A stretch of DNA of 10,376 bases from positions 1-10,376 of the forward strand of contig JAUVHT010000018.1 in the NCBI GenBank assembly GCA_030593155.1, given 5' to 3'. The stretch's first letter is position 1, and every line of letters starts with the position of its first letter. The DNA is from Candidatus Bathyarchaeota archaeon (lineage in GTDB: Archaea > Thermoproteota > Bathyarchaeia > TCS64). Of the stretch, positions 1 through 4,886 are shown one piece after another. The position numbers were made by a program, and so were the translations under genes. The notes below the pieces were generated by a model. It saw only the letters and a program-made list of their open reading frames with translations. It was not told where the DNA came from and did no database searches.

Positions 1-488
1 TGGTGTCTCCCACGTATAATGGGTTCGCGAGGGGCGTGGTGAAGGGGGATCTGGAGCAGTCGCTGGCGTTGTTGAAGGGGAAGCGGGATCTGCCTGTGTA
101 TTATAGTAATGGGACTCATACGTATGTGGGGGCTCGGATTCCGTTTGGGCGGAAGCTGGATATCGAGCATAAGTTCTTCCCGATTCTGAGCGGTGGGAAT
201 ATTTTCCATGCGTGGCTGGGGGAGTCGTCTTCGGATCCTGAGGCGCTGTATAAGCTGACTAAGAGGATTGCGCGGCACAGCCAGATCGGCTATTTCGCTT
301 ATACTAAGGATCTGACGATTTGTAGTTCGTGTAACTCGACCTCTGCGGGGCTGCTGGATGTTTGTCCGAGCTGCGGGAGTTCGTCGGTGAGGTGGTGGAG
401 CAGGATCACGGGTTACTACTCTGATGTGACGGGGTGGAACGATGGGAAGCGTCGGGAGCTTCAGGATAGGTACAGGATGTCTGTCTGA
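1..488 (+). CDS. nrdD: Anaerobic ribonucleoside-triphosphate reductase, C-terminal part (5' end outside window)
   Basis: This is the last ~161 residues of the class III (oxygen-sensitive) ribonucleotide reductase, which makes deoxyribonucleotides from ribonucleoside triphosphates using a glycyl radical. Numbering from the codon at position 3, the NrdD-type segment GGNIFHAWLGE is at about 64-74. A four-Cys zinc site follows (Cys107, Cys110, Cys121, Cys124), then the glycyl-radical loop RITGYY with the radical Gly at about 137 and the typical tail VTGWNDGKRREL. The zinc site just before the radical loop is diagnostic for NrdD. The full enzyme is usually 600-800 aa, so most of it lies upstream; the first in-frame GTG at position 3 is not a real start. 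Codons prefer G or T in the third position. The activase gene nrdG is not visible here. Confidence 0.96.
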   Translation, partial: VSPTYNGFARGVVKGDLEQSLALLKGKRDLPVYYSNGTHTYVGARIPFGRKLDIEHKFFPILSGGNIFHAWLGESSSDPEALYKLTKRIARHSQIGYFAYTKDLTICSSCNSTSAGLLDVCPSCGSSSVRWWSRITGYYSDVTGWNDGKRRELQDRYRMSV

Positions 489-489
489 C

Positions 490-699
490 CTATTTCTCCA
501 GTTTCAGGTTGAATGTGTGTTCTCCGGTCTCTTTTTTTGTTGTCTTGAGTTCTGTTTTCTCTGCGAGTTCTCTGAGGGTCTGGGTGTTCTGTTTCTTGAG
601 GGTGGTTCCGTAGCCGGTCTCGACGGTCTCCTCGGGTTCTGAGGGGCGTTTGTCGATGGCGGCGACCTGGGTTCTTTGGCGTATTGGGTTTGGGGATGT
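490..699 (-). pseudogene. Start-less minus-strand reading frame converging on nrdD (possible gene remnant)
   Basis: On the minus strand, 69 codons are open from just after two consecutive TAA stops (700-705) to a TAG at 490-492, one base beyond the nrdD stop. The translation is charged and protein-like, for example VAAIDKRPSEPEETVETGYG and LRELAEKTELKTTKK, ending NLKLEK. It is unlike the His/Pro/Gln-rich noise read in other frames opposite G+T-rich DNA. The plus strand is pyrimidine-rich here, as expected opposite a coding strand. There is no ATG, GTG or TTG in frame, so either it is the 3' end of a broken gene, it uses an unusual start such as the ATA at residue 6, or it is chance. I do not recognise a family. 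Confidence 0.35.
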
Positions 700-761
700 T
701 TATTATGGTCGGGGTCTGTTGCTGCGTGGGGTGGCTGGGTGTGGGTGAGGGGCGGAGGAGG

Positions 762-1487
762 GTGGTGTTCAGGCCTTTCTCGTTCCTTTACCTGGCGTTG
801 CTGGCGTTCCTGTATGTTTCCACGATCTCGTTTGTGATGGTGTTCTTCCGGAGGTTGATGGTTGAGGGGGTGGGGGTGCCTCCTGAGGCTTTCGGCTTGG
901 TGATGTTCGTGAGTCTGTTTGGGAGTTTCGTGAATGTTCCGGTTACGTCTGTGGAGAGTCGGGGGCCGGTGGTGGTGGAGCGGGAGGTGAGGTTGTTCTG
1001 GGTGACGTGGAGGGTTCCGCGGGTGGTGATGGGGGTGAGGAGGACGTTGGTGTCTGTGAACTTGGGTGGTGCGGTGGTGCCGGTGGTGATCTCGTTGTAT
1101 TTGTTGTTGGTGTCTATTCCGGGTCGGTCTCCGGATGTGGTGTTGTCGTTTGTGAGGGTGGCTGTGGTGCTGGTGTTGGTGGCTTTGTCGGTGCATAGGA
1201 TGGCTCGGCTGGTGAAGGGGTTGGGGATTGCGACTCCTGCGTTTGGTCCTCCGTTGGTGACGGTGTTGGCGGTGTTGTTGGTGGATGTGGTGAGTCCTTT
1301 GGTTTGTCCTGCTCAGGTGGCTTATGTGGGTGGGACTTTGGGGACGTTGGTGGGGGCTGATCTGTTGAATCTGGGGCGGTTGCCTGAGCTGGGGGCTCCG
1401 GTGGTGAGTATTGGGGGTGCTGGGACTTTTGATGGGATCTATCTGACGGGGTTGGTGTCGGTGCTTCTGGTGCTTCTGTTGTTATGA
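762..1487 (+). CDS. DUF1614 family integral membrane protein
   Basis: An uncharacterised multi-pass membrane protein, about 241 aa from the chosen start. DUF1614 membership is indicated by the conserved C-terminal run: GTLGTLVGADLLNLG, then LGAPVVSIGGAG and TFDGIYLTG, ending in a final hydrophobic helix. An earlier NLGGAVVPVVISLY segment also fits the family. Hydrophobic stretches suggest five to seven membrane helices. I chose GTG 762 (or 765) because family members begin close to an R/N-PFS motif (here FRPFSFLY) and because GGAGGAGG lies directly upstream at 754-761; the spacing suits 765 slightly better. In-frame starts at TTG 684, ATG 696 and ATG 705 would add a Cys-rich, non-family N-terminus. 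No clear TATA box was found, so it may be read from an upstream transcript. The function of the family is unknown. Confidence 0.85.
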   Translation: MVFRPFSFLYLALLAFLYVSTISFVMVFFRRLMVEGVGVPPEAFGLVMFVSLFGSFVNVPVTSVESRGPVVVEREVRLFWVTWRVPRVVMGVRRTLVSVNLGGAVVPVVISLYLLLVSIPGRSPDVVLSFVRVAVVLVLVALSVHRMARLVKGLGIATPAFGPPLVTVLAVLLVDVVSPLVCPAQVAYVGGTLGTLVGADLLNLGRLPELGAPVVSIGGAGTFDGIYLTGLVSVLLVLLLL

Positions 1488-1504
1488 CCGGTAGGTGGTC
1501 ATAA
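1482..1504 (+). terminator. Hairpin overlapping the stop codon of the DUF1614 gene
   Basis: A perfect 8-bp inverted repeat, TTATGACC (1482-1489) and GGTCATAA (1497-1504), with a 7-nt loop. It includes the TGA stop (1485-1487). A T-rich stretch, TTTGTTTTTT, follows about 30 nt later (1535-1544). It may be a terminator or a 3'-end processing signal; the distance to the T-run makes a classical terminator uncertain. Confidence 0.45.
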
Positions 1505-1633
1505 GGGTTCTGGGGTGGTTACTGTGGTAGTTATGTTTGTTTTTTCGCGTGTCTGTGGGTGGTGGTGGGTGGTTTTCTGAACGGCTGGCTTGGGATAGCG
1601 GTTTTTGTATTGCTTGAGTACTCCTTTTGACAT

Positions 1634-1730
1634 GATTTGGATCGTGTCGGGGTCGTTTTCTGGTTCCTTTCGCGTGGTGGAGGGTTTTTCAGGTTCCGAT
1701 GCATGACCCCCCCCTCCCCCCTATGTTATT
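1634..1730. repeat. ~140-bp repeat family, unit 1 (divergent)
   Basis: First copy of the repeat cluster. It carries TTTTCTGGTTCCTTT at 1656-1670, a second partial core TTTTCAGGTTCC at 1686-1697, and GCATGACCCCCCCCTCC at 1701-1717. The core and the poly-C block are each 135 bp from their counterparts in unit 2. The tail CTATGTTATTGCGTAGGG matches the tail of unit 2 (CTATGTATTGTAGGG). The middle of the unit has diverged. Confidence 0.7.
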
Positions 1731-1768
1731 GCGTAGGGATTCGTTGCTTAGGAGCACGTTTTTGTGCT

Positions 1769-1880
1769 GAATCGGATCGGGGAGGAGCGGTTTTCAGGTT
1801 CCTTTTCTGGTTTGGCGTGTTTTTCACAGGCAGACGCATGACCCCCCCCTCCTCCCTCTATATGGCTATGTATTGTAGGG
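1769..1880. repeat. ~140-bp repeat family, unit 2
   Basis: The clearest copy. In order: GAATCGGATCGGGGAGGAG, the core TTTTCAGGTTCCTTTT (1791-1806), a GGCGTGTTTTTCACAGGCAG-like segment, then GCATGACCCCCCCCTCCTCC (1836-1855). It aligns with unit 3 at a constant offset of exactly 140 bp from 1769 to 1840. GGGGAGGAG (1779-1787) is complementary to the CTCCTCCC block near 1849-1856, so each unit could fold as a long-loop hairpin. Confidence 0.8.
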
Positions 1881-1908
1881 TGCTTGGAATTGCCTTGGGT
1901 TTTTCTCG

Positions 1909-2004
1909 GAATCGGATCAGGGGGGAGTGATTTTCAGGTTCCTTTTGTGGATTAGCGTGTGTTTCATAGGCAGATGTATGACTCCTCCCTCCCGGTTCAT
2001 GAAT
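1909..2004. repeat. ~140-bp repeat family, unit 3
   Basis: Third copy, offset exactly 140 bp from unit 2: GAATCGGATCAGGGGGGAGTG, the core TTTTCAGGTTCCTTTT (1931-1946), AGCGTGTGTTTCATAGGCAG, then ATGTATGACTCCTCCCTCC. Substitutions are scattered over the unit, mostly C/T and G/A transitions, so the copies have been diverging for some time. Confidence 0.8.
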
Positions 2005-2076
2005 GTGGTTTTTCTGGTTCTTTTTCGTGGGAGGGGTCTTATATTCGCTTAACTGACTCCTTTTTTTGGAGAGTCA
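2005..2076. repeat. ~140-bp repeat family, truncated unit 4 with a short inverted repeat
   Basis: A partial copy with TTTTCTGGTTCTTTTT at 2010-2025 and GTGGGAGGGGTC. It ends in the inverted repeat TGACTCC - TTTTTTT - GGAGAGTCA (2054-2076), which uses the same TGACTCC word as unit 3. The distance from core to TGACTCC is shorter than in unit 3. The AT-rich island begins directly after it. Confidence 0.55.
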
Positions 2077-2104
2077 TCTATTTTTCTGTACTTTTCTATA
2101 TCGT

Positions 2105-2134
2105 CGCGCGCGCACTGTATCTAAAGATATAATT
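2105..2134 (+). promoter_or_regulatory. Promoter of the first island gene: CG tract plus TATA-like box
   Basis: An alternating purine-pyrimidine tract CGCGCGCGCAC (2105-2115) is followed 11 nt later by the TATA-like AGATATAATT (2125-2134). Initiation about 25 nt downstream would give a short 5' leader before ATG 2165. Confidence 0.5.
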
Positions 2135-2164
2135 AGTGTTAGTTTCACCGGTATAACCAGAATC

Positions 2165-2569
2165 ATGGGATTAACAATCAATGACAGTGGATATTGGATA
2201 TATGTAGAATCTGAAGAGAAGCCCAGCTATGTCATTACTGGAAAGTATCTTTTCTTTTCTGAAAATCAAGACAGACTTATAGAGATCGCTACGAATGAAA
2301 TTCTAAATAATGGATTCCATGTAGCAAAAGTCAACAGAAGATTACTTGGCTCCAACACAGAGTATGTTCTATGCCTCTACTATCAAGACGATAGCCGAAA
2401 GTATGAATTGGCTGATAGACATAGCGAACAATATTCTGACATAAAGTATCGCTATTGGAAAAGTGATGAAGACACAATAAAAGGCAAATACTCAGAAGAA
2501 TTCCTCTCCAAACTTGACAGAGCAGACAAGCAACATTTCACTACGGATAAAACCAAAGAGCATCCCTGA
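2165..2569 (+). CDS. Small protein resembling putative phosphothreonine lyase / Bles03-like (DUF1917) proteins
   Basis: A protein of 134 aa. Visible blocks are YWIYVES (10-16), TGKYLFFS (25-32), HVAKVNRRLL (52-61), YVLCLYYQDDSRKYELA (67-83) and KYRYWKSDEDTIKGKYS (94-110). From memory, archaeal proteins annotated as putative phosphothreonine lyase domain-containing share this pattern (WxYV, GK, AKV, YKxD-T-GxY) and are related to human Bles03. Members of the wider OspF group remove phosphate from phosphothreonine by beta-elimination, but that activity is not shown for this branch. ATG 2165 is preferred over an upstream TTG at 2066 because the conserved part starts at about residue 10 and the TATA-like box lies at 2125-2134. 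GC content is clearly lower than in the genes outside the island, suggesting transfer. The family call is moderate; the gene itself is solid. Confidence 0.6.
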   Translation: MGLTINDSGYWIYVESEEKPSYVITGKYLFFSENQDRLIEIATNEILNNGFHVAKVNRRLLGSNTEYVLCLYYQDDSRKYELADRHSEQYSDIKYRYWKSDEDTIKGKYSEEFLSKLDRADKQHFTTDKTKEHP

Positions 2570-2571
2570 TC

Positions 2572-2645
2572 CGCGCGCGCAGGCGCGATTACACCGCACG
2601 CGTAAAACTACGAATCAAATAAAACTCACGCCTAATAACGCTAGG
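2572..2645 (+). other. Intergenic module with CG tracts and GCCTAATAA, after the first island gene
   Basis: Just after the stop codon there is CGCGCGCGCA (2572-2581), then GGCGCG, then GCACGCGTA (2596-2604). These are followed by AAACTACGAA and by GCCTAATAACGCTAGG (2630-2645), in which CCTA and TAGG can pair. A similar arrangement follows the next plus-strand gene at 3386-3425. It may be a termination region or a cassette boundary. Confidence 0.4.
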
Positions 2646-2663
2646 TACATCATCTTGATAGTT

Positions 2664-2709
2664 AACCTATAATTTTCTAAATTAAATGAAAATAACAAAT
2701 GATATATCA
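2664..2709 (+). promoter_or_regulatory. TATA-like elements upstream of the exonuclease gene
   Basis: Two AT-rich boxes fit archaeal TATA spacing. CTATAATTTT at about 2665-2674 is ~30 nt before ATG 2699, and GATATATCA at 2701-2709 is ~27 nt before ATG 2732. The choice of start depends on which box is used. Confidence 0.4.
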
Positions 2710-2731
2710 ATTTGAAAATTATTATCTATAT

Positions 2732-3310
2732 ATGACTAAAATATTCTTTGATATCGAAACATATAGCCCCAATACTTTCCAACGTCCAAAATTCAACGAA
2801 AAAATAATCACAATCGCGCACAAGGCTGAAAATTCAGATATTTCCATTTTGAAAGAATGGGAGATTGGAGAGAAAGAAGTCCTAAGGAGATTTATCGAAG
2901 TAATAAAACAAACCGATTGGCCAAATCTAGTTGGTCATAATATCCTTCGTTTTGATATTCCAGTGTTGATATATCGTTCTTTGGAAAATGATCTTGGTTC
3001 CTTGCATGAGCTAATGACGTTATATCTGGAGTCCTTCCCCATCGACACGATTCAATGTTTACTTCCAACGAATAATCTGTACTTTAAAGGATTAGGCCTC
3101 AAGGATTGTGCACATTATATGGGAATTGAGATGAAGGGTTGTCCAAGCAGTGAAATAAGTAAACATTATGAACAGGGTAACTATGATGAAATCATCCGTC
3201 ACAATATAGAAGACGTTTTGACTACTGAAAAATTGCATAACCATCTACTTAATAGTTCATTCTATCCATTCAAGGATTTACAGATGAAAAGACAAAACAA
3301 CGCAAATTGA
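2732..3310 (+). CDS. DEDD-type 3'-5' exonuclease (PolB-exonuclease-like / RNase H-like fold)
   Basis: A stand-alone exonuclease domain of about 192 aa, predicted to remove nucleotides from 3' ends using two metal ions. Exo I is FFDIETYSP (Asp7, Glu9), Exo II is LVGHNILRFDIPVL (Asp75), and GLGLKDCAHYMGI (120-132) matches the conserved region before Exo III. Exo III is RHNIEDVLTT (His157, Asp161). In the DEDDy group a Tyr sits four residues before the last Asp; here it is His, a change worth noting. ATG 2732 puts the first motif at residue 7, as in relatives; ATG 2699 would add 11 residues (MIYQFENYYLY). There is no polymerase domain. The gene is AT-rich, in the same orientation as the preceding gene and convergent with the phosphoesterase. 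The substrate is unknown; roles in repair, RNA turnover or defence are all possible. Confidence 0.82.
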   Translation: MTKIFFDIETYSPNTFQRPKFNEKIITIAHKAENSDISILKEWEIGEKEVLRRFIEVIKQTDWPNLVGHNILRFDIPVLIYRSLENDLGSLHELMTLYLESFPIDTIQCLLPTNNLYFKGLGLKDCAHYMGIEMKGCPSSEISKHYEQGNYDEIIRHNIEDVLTTEKLHNHLLNSSFYPFKDLQMKRQNNAN

Positions 3311-3385
3311 GTACATTCGATTCTTTTAATGTAGAATATCTAACCAAGAGATAATACTTGCATCGCTGATGAAATTCTGGGAGTA

Positions 3386-3440
3386 GCATACGCGAAAAAC
3401 AGACGAAGCTTAGCCTAATAAGGCGTTAAAGTTTCTTTTT
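3386..3440. terminator. Hairpin and T-runs between convergent genes, with GCCTAATAA module
   Basis: GCCT (3413-3416) and AGGC (3421-3424) form a small stem around AATA. It is followed on the plus strand by GTTTCTTTTT (3431-3440). On the minus strand the same palindrome is followed by CTGTTTTT (near 3396-3403). It could end both convergent transcripts. The preceding GCATACGCGAAAAACAGACG (3386-3405) resembles 2596-2614. Confidence 0.5.
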
Positions 3441-4104
3441 AAAAATTTAATTTATGTTCTAAATCATAGCAAAGCATACAATCCCTTTGATAATAATACG
3501 GAATGTAAAAGATTCCTTGATTTGGATGTCTGTCGCATGTTGATTCTCTTAAATCCCAGCTATTGTTTTCAACTGTTATCTTTCCGTCATTTATCTCGAT
3601 GAACCAATAGCAACCATACAAGGCTTCCATCGCGCCGTGAGCTTGCATACCTCGATAAAGAAATCCAAGATCAATATAATTCTTGTAAATCCTACCGATG
3701 TGGTCATGCCCGTAAAGGTATAACAATGCATTAACTTGTTCGTCTTCAAACTGAGTGTGCAGATAATGGTTCACCAGAATCTTTGATTTATCAATCTTCT
3801 CGATCTGATTCGTTAAAGTGTAGCTCCCTATTTCCCAATCTTTTTCTTCTATACAGTTACCTATCGGACACTTTACCCCCATATCCCGGTTTCCATAAAC
3901 ATAATAGAATGGCTTTTCGTACCTCTTGATTACCTCACAGAATTCATTCATTTGCACCTGAGCTTTTTCAAACCCTTCAAAAAATTCGTTTGTGAAATCT
4001 CCTCCAAATATTATGAGATCAAAATCGGCGTCTTGGGTTTCAGCGTAGAGTTTCTCAACGGCTTCAACATTTCCATGAACATCGCTAAAAGCAAGTATTT
4101 TCAT
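3439..4104 (-). CDS. Calcineurin-like metallophosphoesterase (YfcE/MJ0936-like)
   Basis: A protein of 221 aa with the five metal-binding blocks of the metallophosphoesterase superfamily in order. These are FSDVHGN (Asp8, His10), FGGDFTN (Asp36), VYGNRDM (Asn72, with Asp74 where many relatives have His), VNHYLH (His113), and YGHDHIGR (His133, His135). The family hydrolyses phosphodiesters or phosphomonoesters with Mn/Fe/Ni. Small archaeal members are cytoplasmic phosphodiesterases of uncertain substrate. After the last motif there is an extra ~85-residue tail, aromatic-rich and holding Cys pairs (RDCMLCYD), longer than in minimal ~165-aa homologues; it may shape the active site. The start ATG lies ~20-25 nt below a GATAAATT box, suggesting a leaderless transcript. 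Base composition is AT-rich, like the other island genes. Confidence 0.85.
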   Translation of the reverse strand: MKILAFSDVHGNVEAVEKLYAETQDADFDLIIFGGDFTNEFFEGFEKAQVQMNEFCEVIKRYEKPFYYVYGNRDMGVKCPIGNCIEEKDWEIGSYTLTNQIEKIDKSKILVNHYLHTQFEDEQVNALLYLYGHDHIGRIYKNYIDLGFLYRGMQAHGAMEALYGCYWFIEINDGKITVENNSWDLRESTCDRHPNQGIFYIPYYYQRDCMLCYDLEHKLNF

Positions 4105-4121
4105 TTAATAATAAAAAGAAT

Positions 4122-4162
4122 TTATCACAAAAAAAAGTTGTGCACTGAGACACTCGCGCGCG
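4122..4162 (-). promoter_or_regulatory. Metallophosphoesterase promoter: CG tract plus TATA-like box
   Basis: Read on the minus strand: CGCGCGCG (4155-4162), then an 8-T run, then GATAAATT (about 4122-4129). The latter is at archaeal TATA distance from ATG 4104. The T-run could also end the upstream nuclease transcript. Confidence 0.5.
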
Positions 4163-4186
4163 AATCTCCTTTAGGCTAGAAACTTG

Positions 4187-4201
4187 CCAATGTTCAATTG
4201 G
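4187..4201 (-). terminator. Small palindrome after the nuclease gene
   Basis: CCAAT-GTTCA-ATTGG is a perfect 5-bp inverted repeat lying 12 nt beyond the stop of the nuclease gene on the minus strand. A T-run follows at about 4129-4136. It is a weak candidate 3'-end hairpin. Confidence 0.3.
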
Positions 4202-4213
4202 AGATATAGATAC

Positions 4214-4813
4214 CTATTCTCGACTTATACTTCCAGAAATCCTCCGGTAGCCTGATGACACTCCTCTCCTCATAAACTTCACAGCAAGATTGATCACAAT
4301 CGTCATGCCCAAACCAAGAGCCACCGATATCAACAATAACCTCTGCCTATCCGCAGATCCAACCTTGGAAACGAAAAGGGTCCACCCATAGGGGCTGAAC
4401 TCGTTATCATAGTCGCTCACCCTAGCGTAGTCCCCAACTAGCAGGGCCTTGTTCACATTGCAATAGTGAGTCGAGTTATAATCGACATACACCAGACAGA
4501 TGAGCCTGCCATAAGGACCATAGCGATACACATCATCGGTGTCCAGATAGACCATCTCACCATAGATCAACTGCTCAAGGAAGTAGGAAGCCTCGGAATA
4601 TCCCACCTGCCCCCTCTCCGGAGTATCCACATCCGCCAGCCTGACCCTCTCCCCCATGGCAACATCGAAGGTATCCCCATCCACGATGTATGTGGCAACG
4701 GAGACCTCTTCGATCTCCACGGAATACACGCCAACAAGATAGGAGAAAGCCCCCCACGAGACCACCACGAGAATGATCGCGTTGATCATCCCCCAGAGAG
4801 CCTTGAACCTCAT
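4214..4813 (-). CDS. Membrane-anchored staphylococcal nuclease (thermonuclease/SNase) homologue
   Basis: A protein of 199 aa with an SNase-fold domain (about 37-150) between two membrane segments (about 10-29 and 159-179). All expected catalytic residues are present: IVDGDTFDV (Asp47, equivalent to Asp21 of S. aureus nuclease), RVRLADVDTPE (Arg58, Asp63, Glu66, equivalent to Arg35, Asp40, Glu43), and YGPYGRLICLVYV (Arg103, equivalent to Arg87). It should cleave DNA or RNA in a Ca2+-dependent manner. Basic residues at both ends (MRFK; FMRRG and YRR) suggest by the positive-inside rule that both termini are cytoplasmic and the nuclease faces outside, as in a nutrient-scavenging or barrier nuclease. 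The ATG is ~24 nt below an AT-rich box at 4831-4842, suggesting leaderless expression. Composition is intermediate between the island and the genes to the right. Confidence 0.88.
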   Translation of the reverse strand: MRFKALWGMINAIILVVVSWGAFSYLVGVYSVEIEEVSVATYIVDGDTFDVAMGERVRLADVDTPERGQVGYSEASYFLEQLIYGEMVYLDTDDVYRYGPYGRLICLVYVDYNSTHYCNVNKALLVGDYARVSDYDNEFSPYGWTLFVSKVGSADRQRLLLISVALGLGMTIVINLAVKFMRRGVSSGYRRISGSISRE

Positions 4814-4830
4814 CCAGATGAGTTGTTTTT

Positions 4831-4878
4831 AATATTAATAAAAATGGAAGGCACCAACACAGACGACGACCACACGCG
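4831..4878 (-). promoter_or_regulatory. Promoter of the SNase gene
   Basis: The minus strand reads TATTAATATT (4831-4842 region) centred ~24 nt before the ATG. An alternating CACACGCG tract (4871-4878) lies about 30 nt further upstream. Confidence 0.5.
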
Positions 4879-4886
4879 ACGCAACA

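Noticed and set aside
504..1196. Long minus-strand open frame opposite the DUF1614 gene
   Set aside because: The translation is almost only His, Pro, Arg, Gln and Thr, the expected antisense of G+T-rich coding DNA, and the plus strand encodes a recognisable DUF1614 protein.
1637..1930. Plus-strand 97-aa open frame across the repeats
   Set aside because: It follows the repeats (F/W/R-rich, internally repeated) and has no convincing start signal or family; more likely chance openness in T-rich repeats.
1634..2076. CRISPR array
   Set aside because: Only 3-4 long, diverged units at ~140 bp with no short identical repeats and no regular unique spacers; no cas genes.
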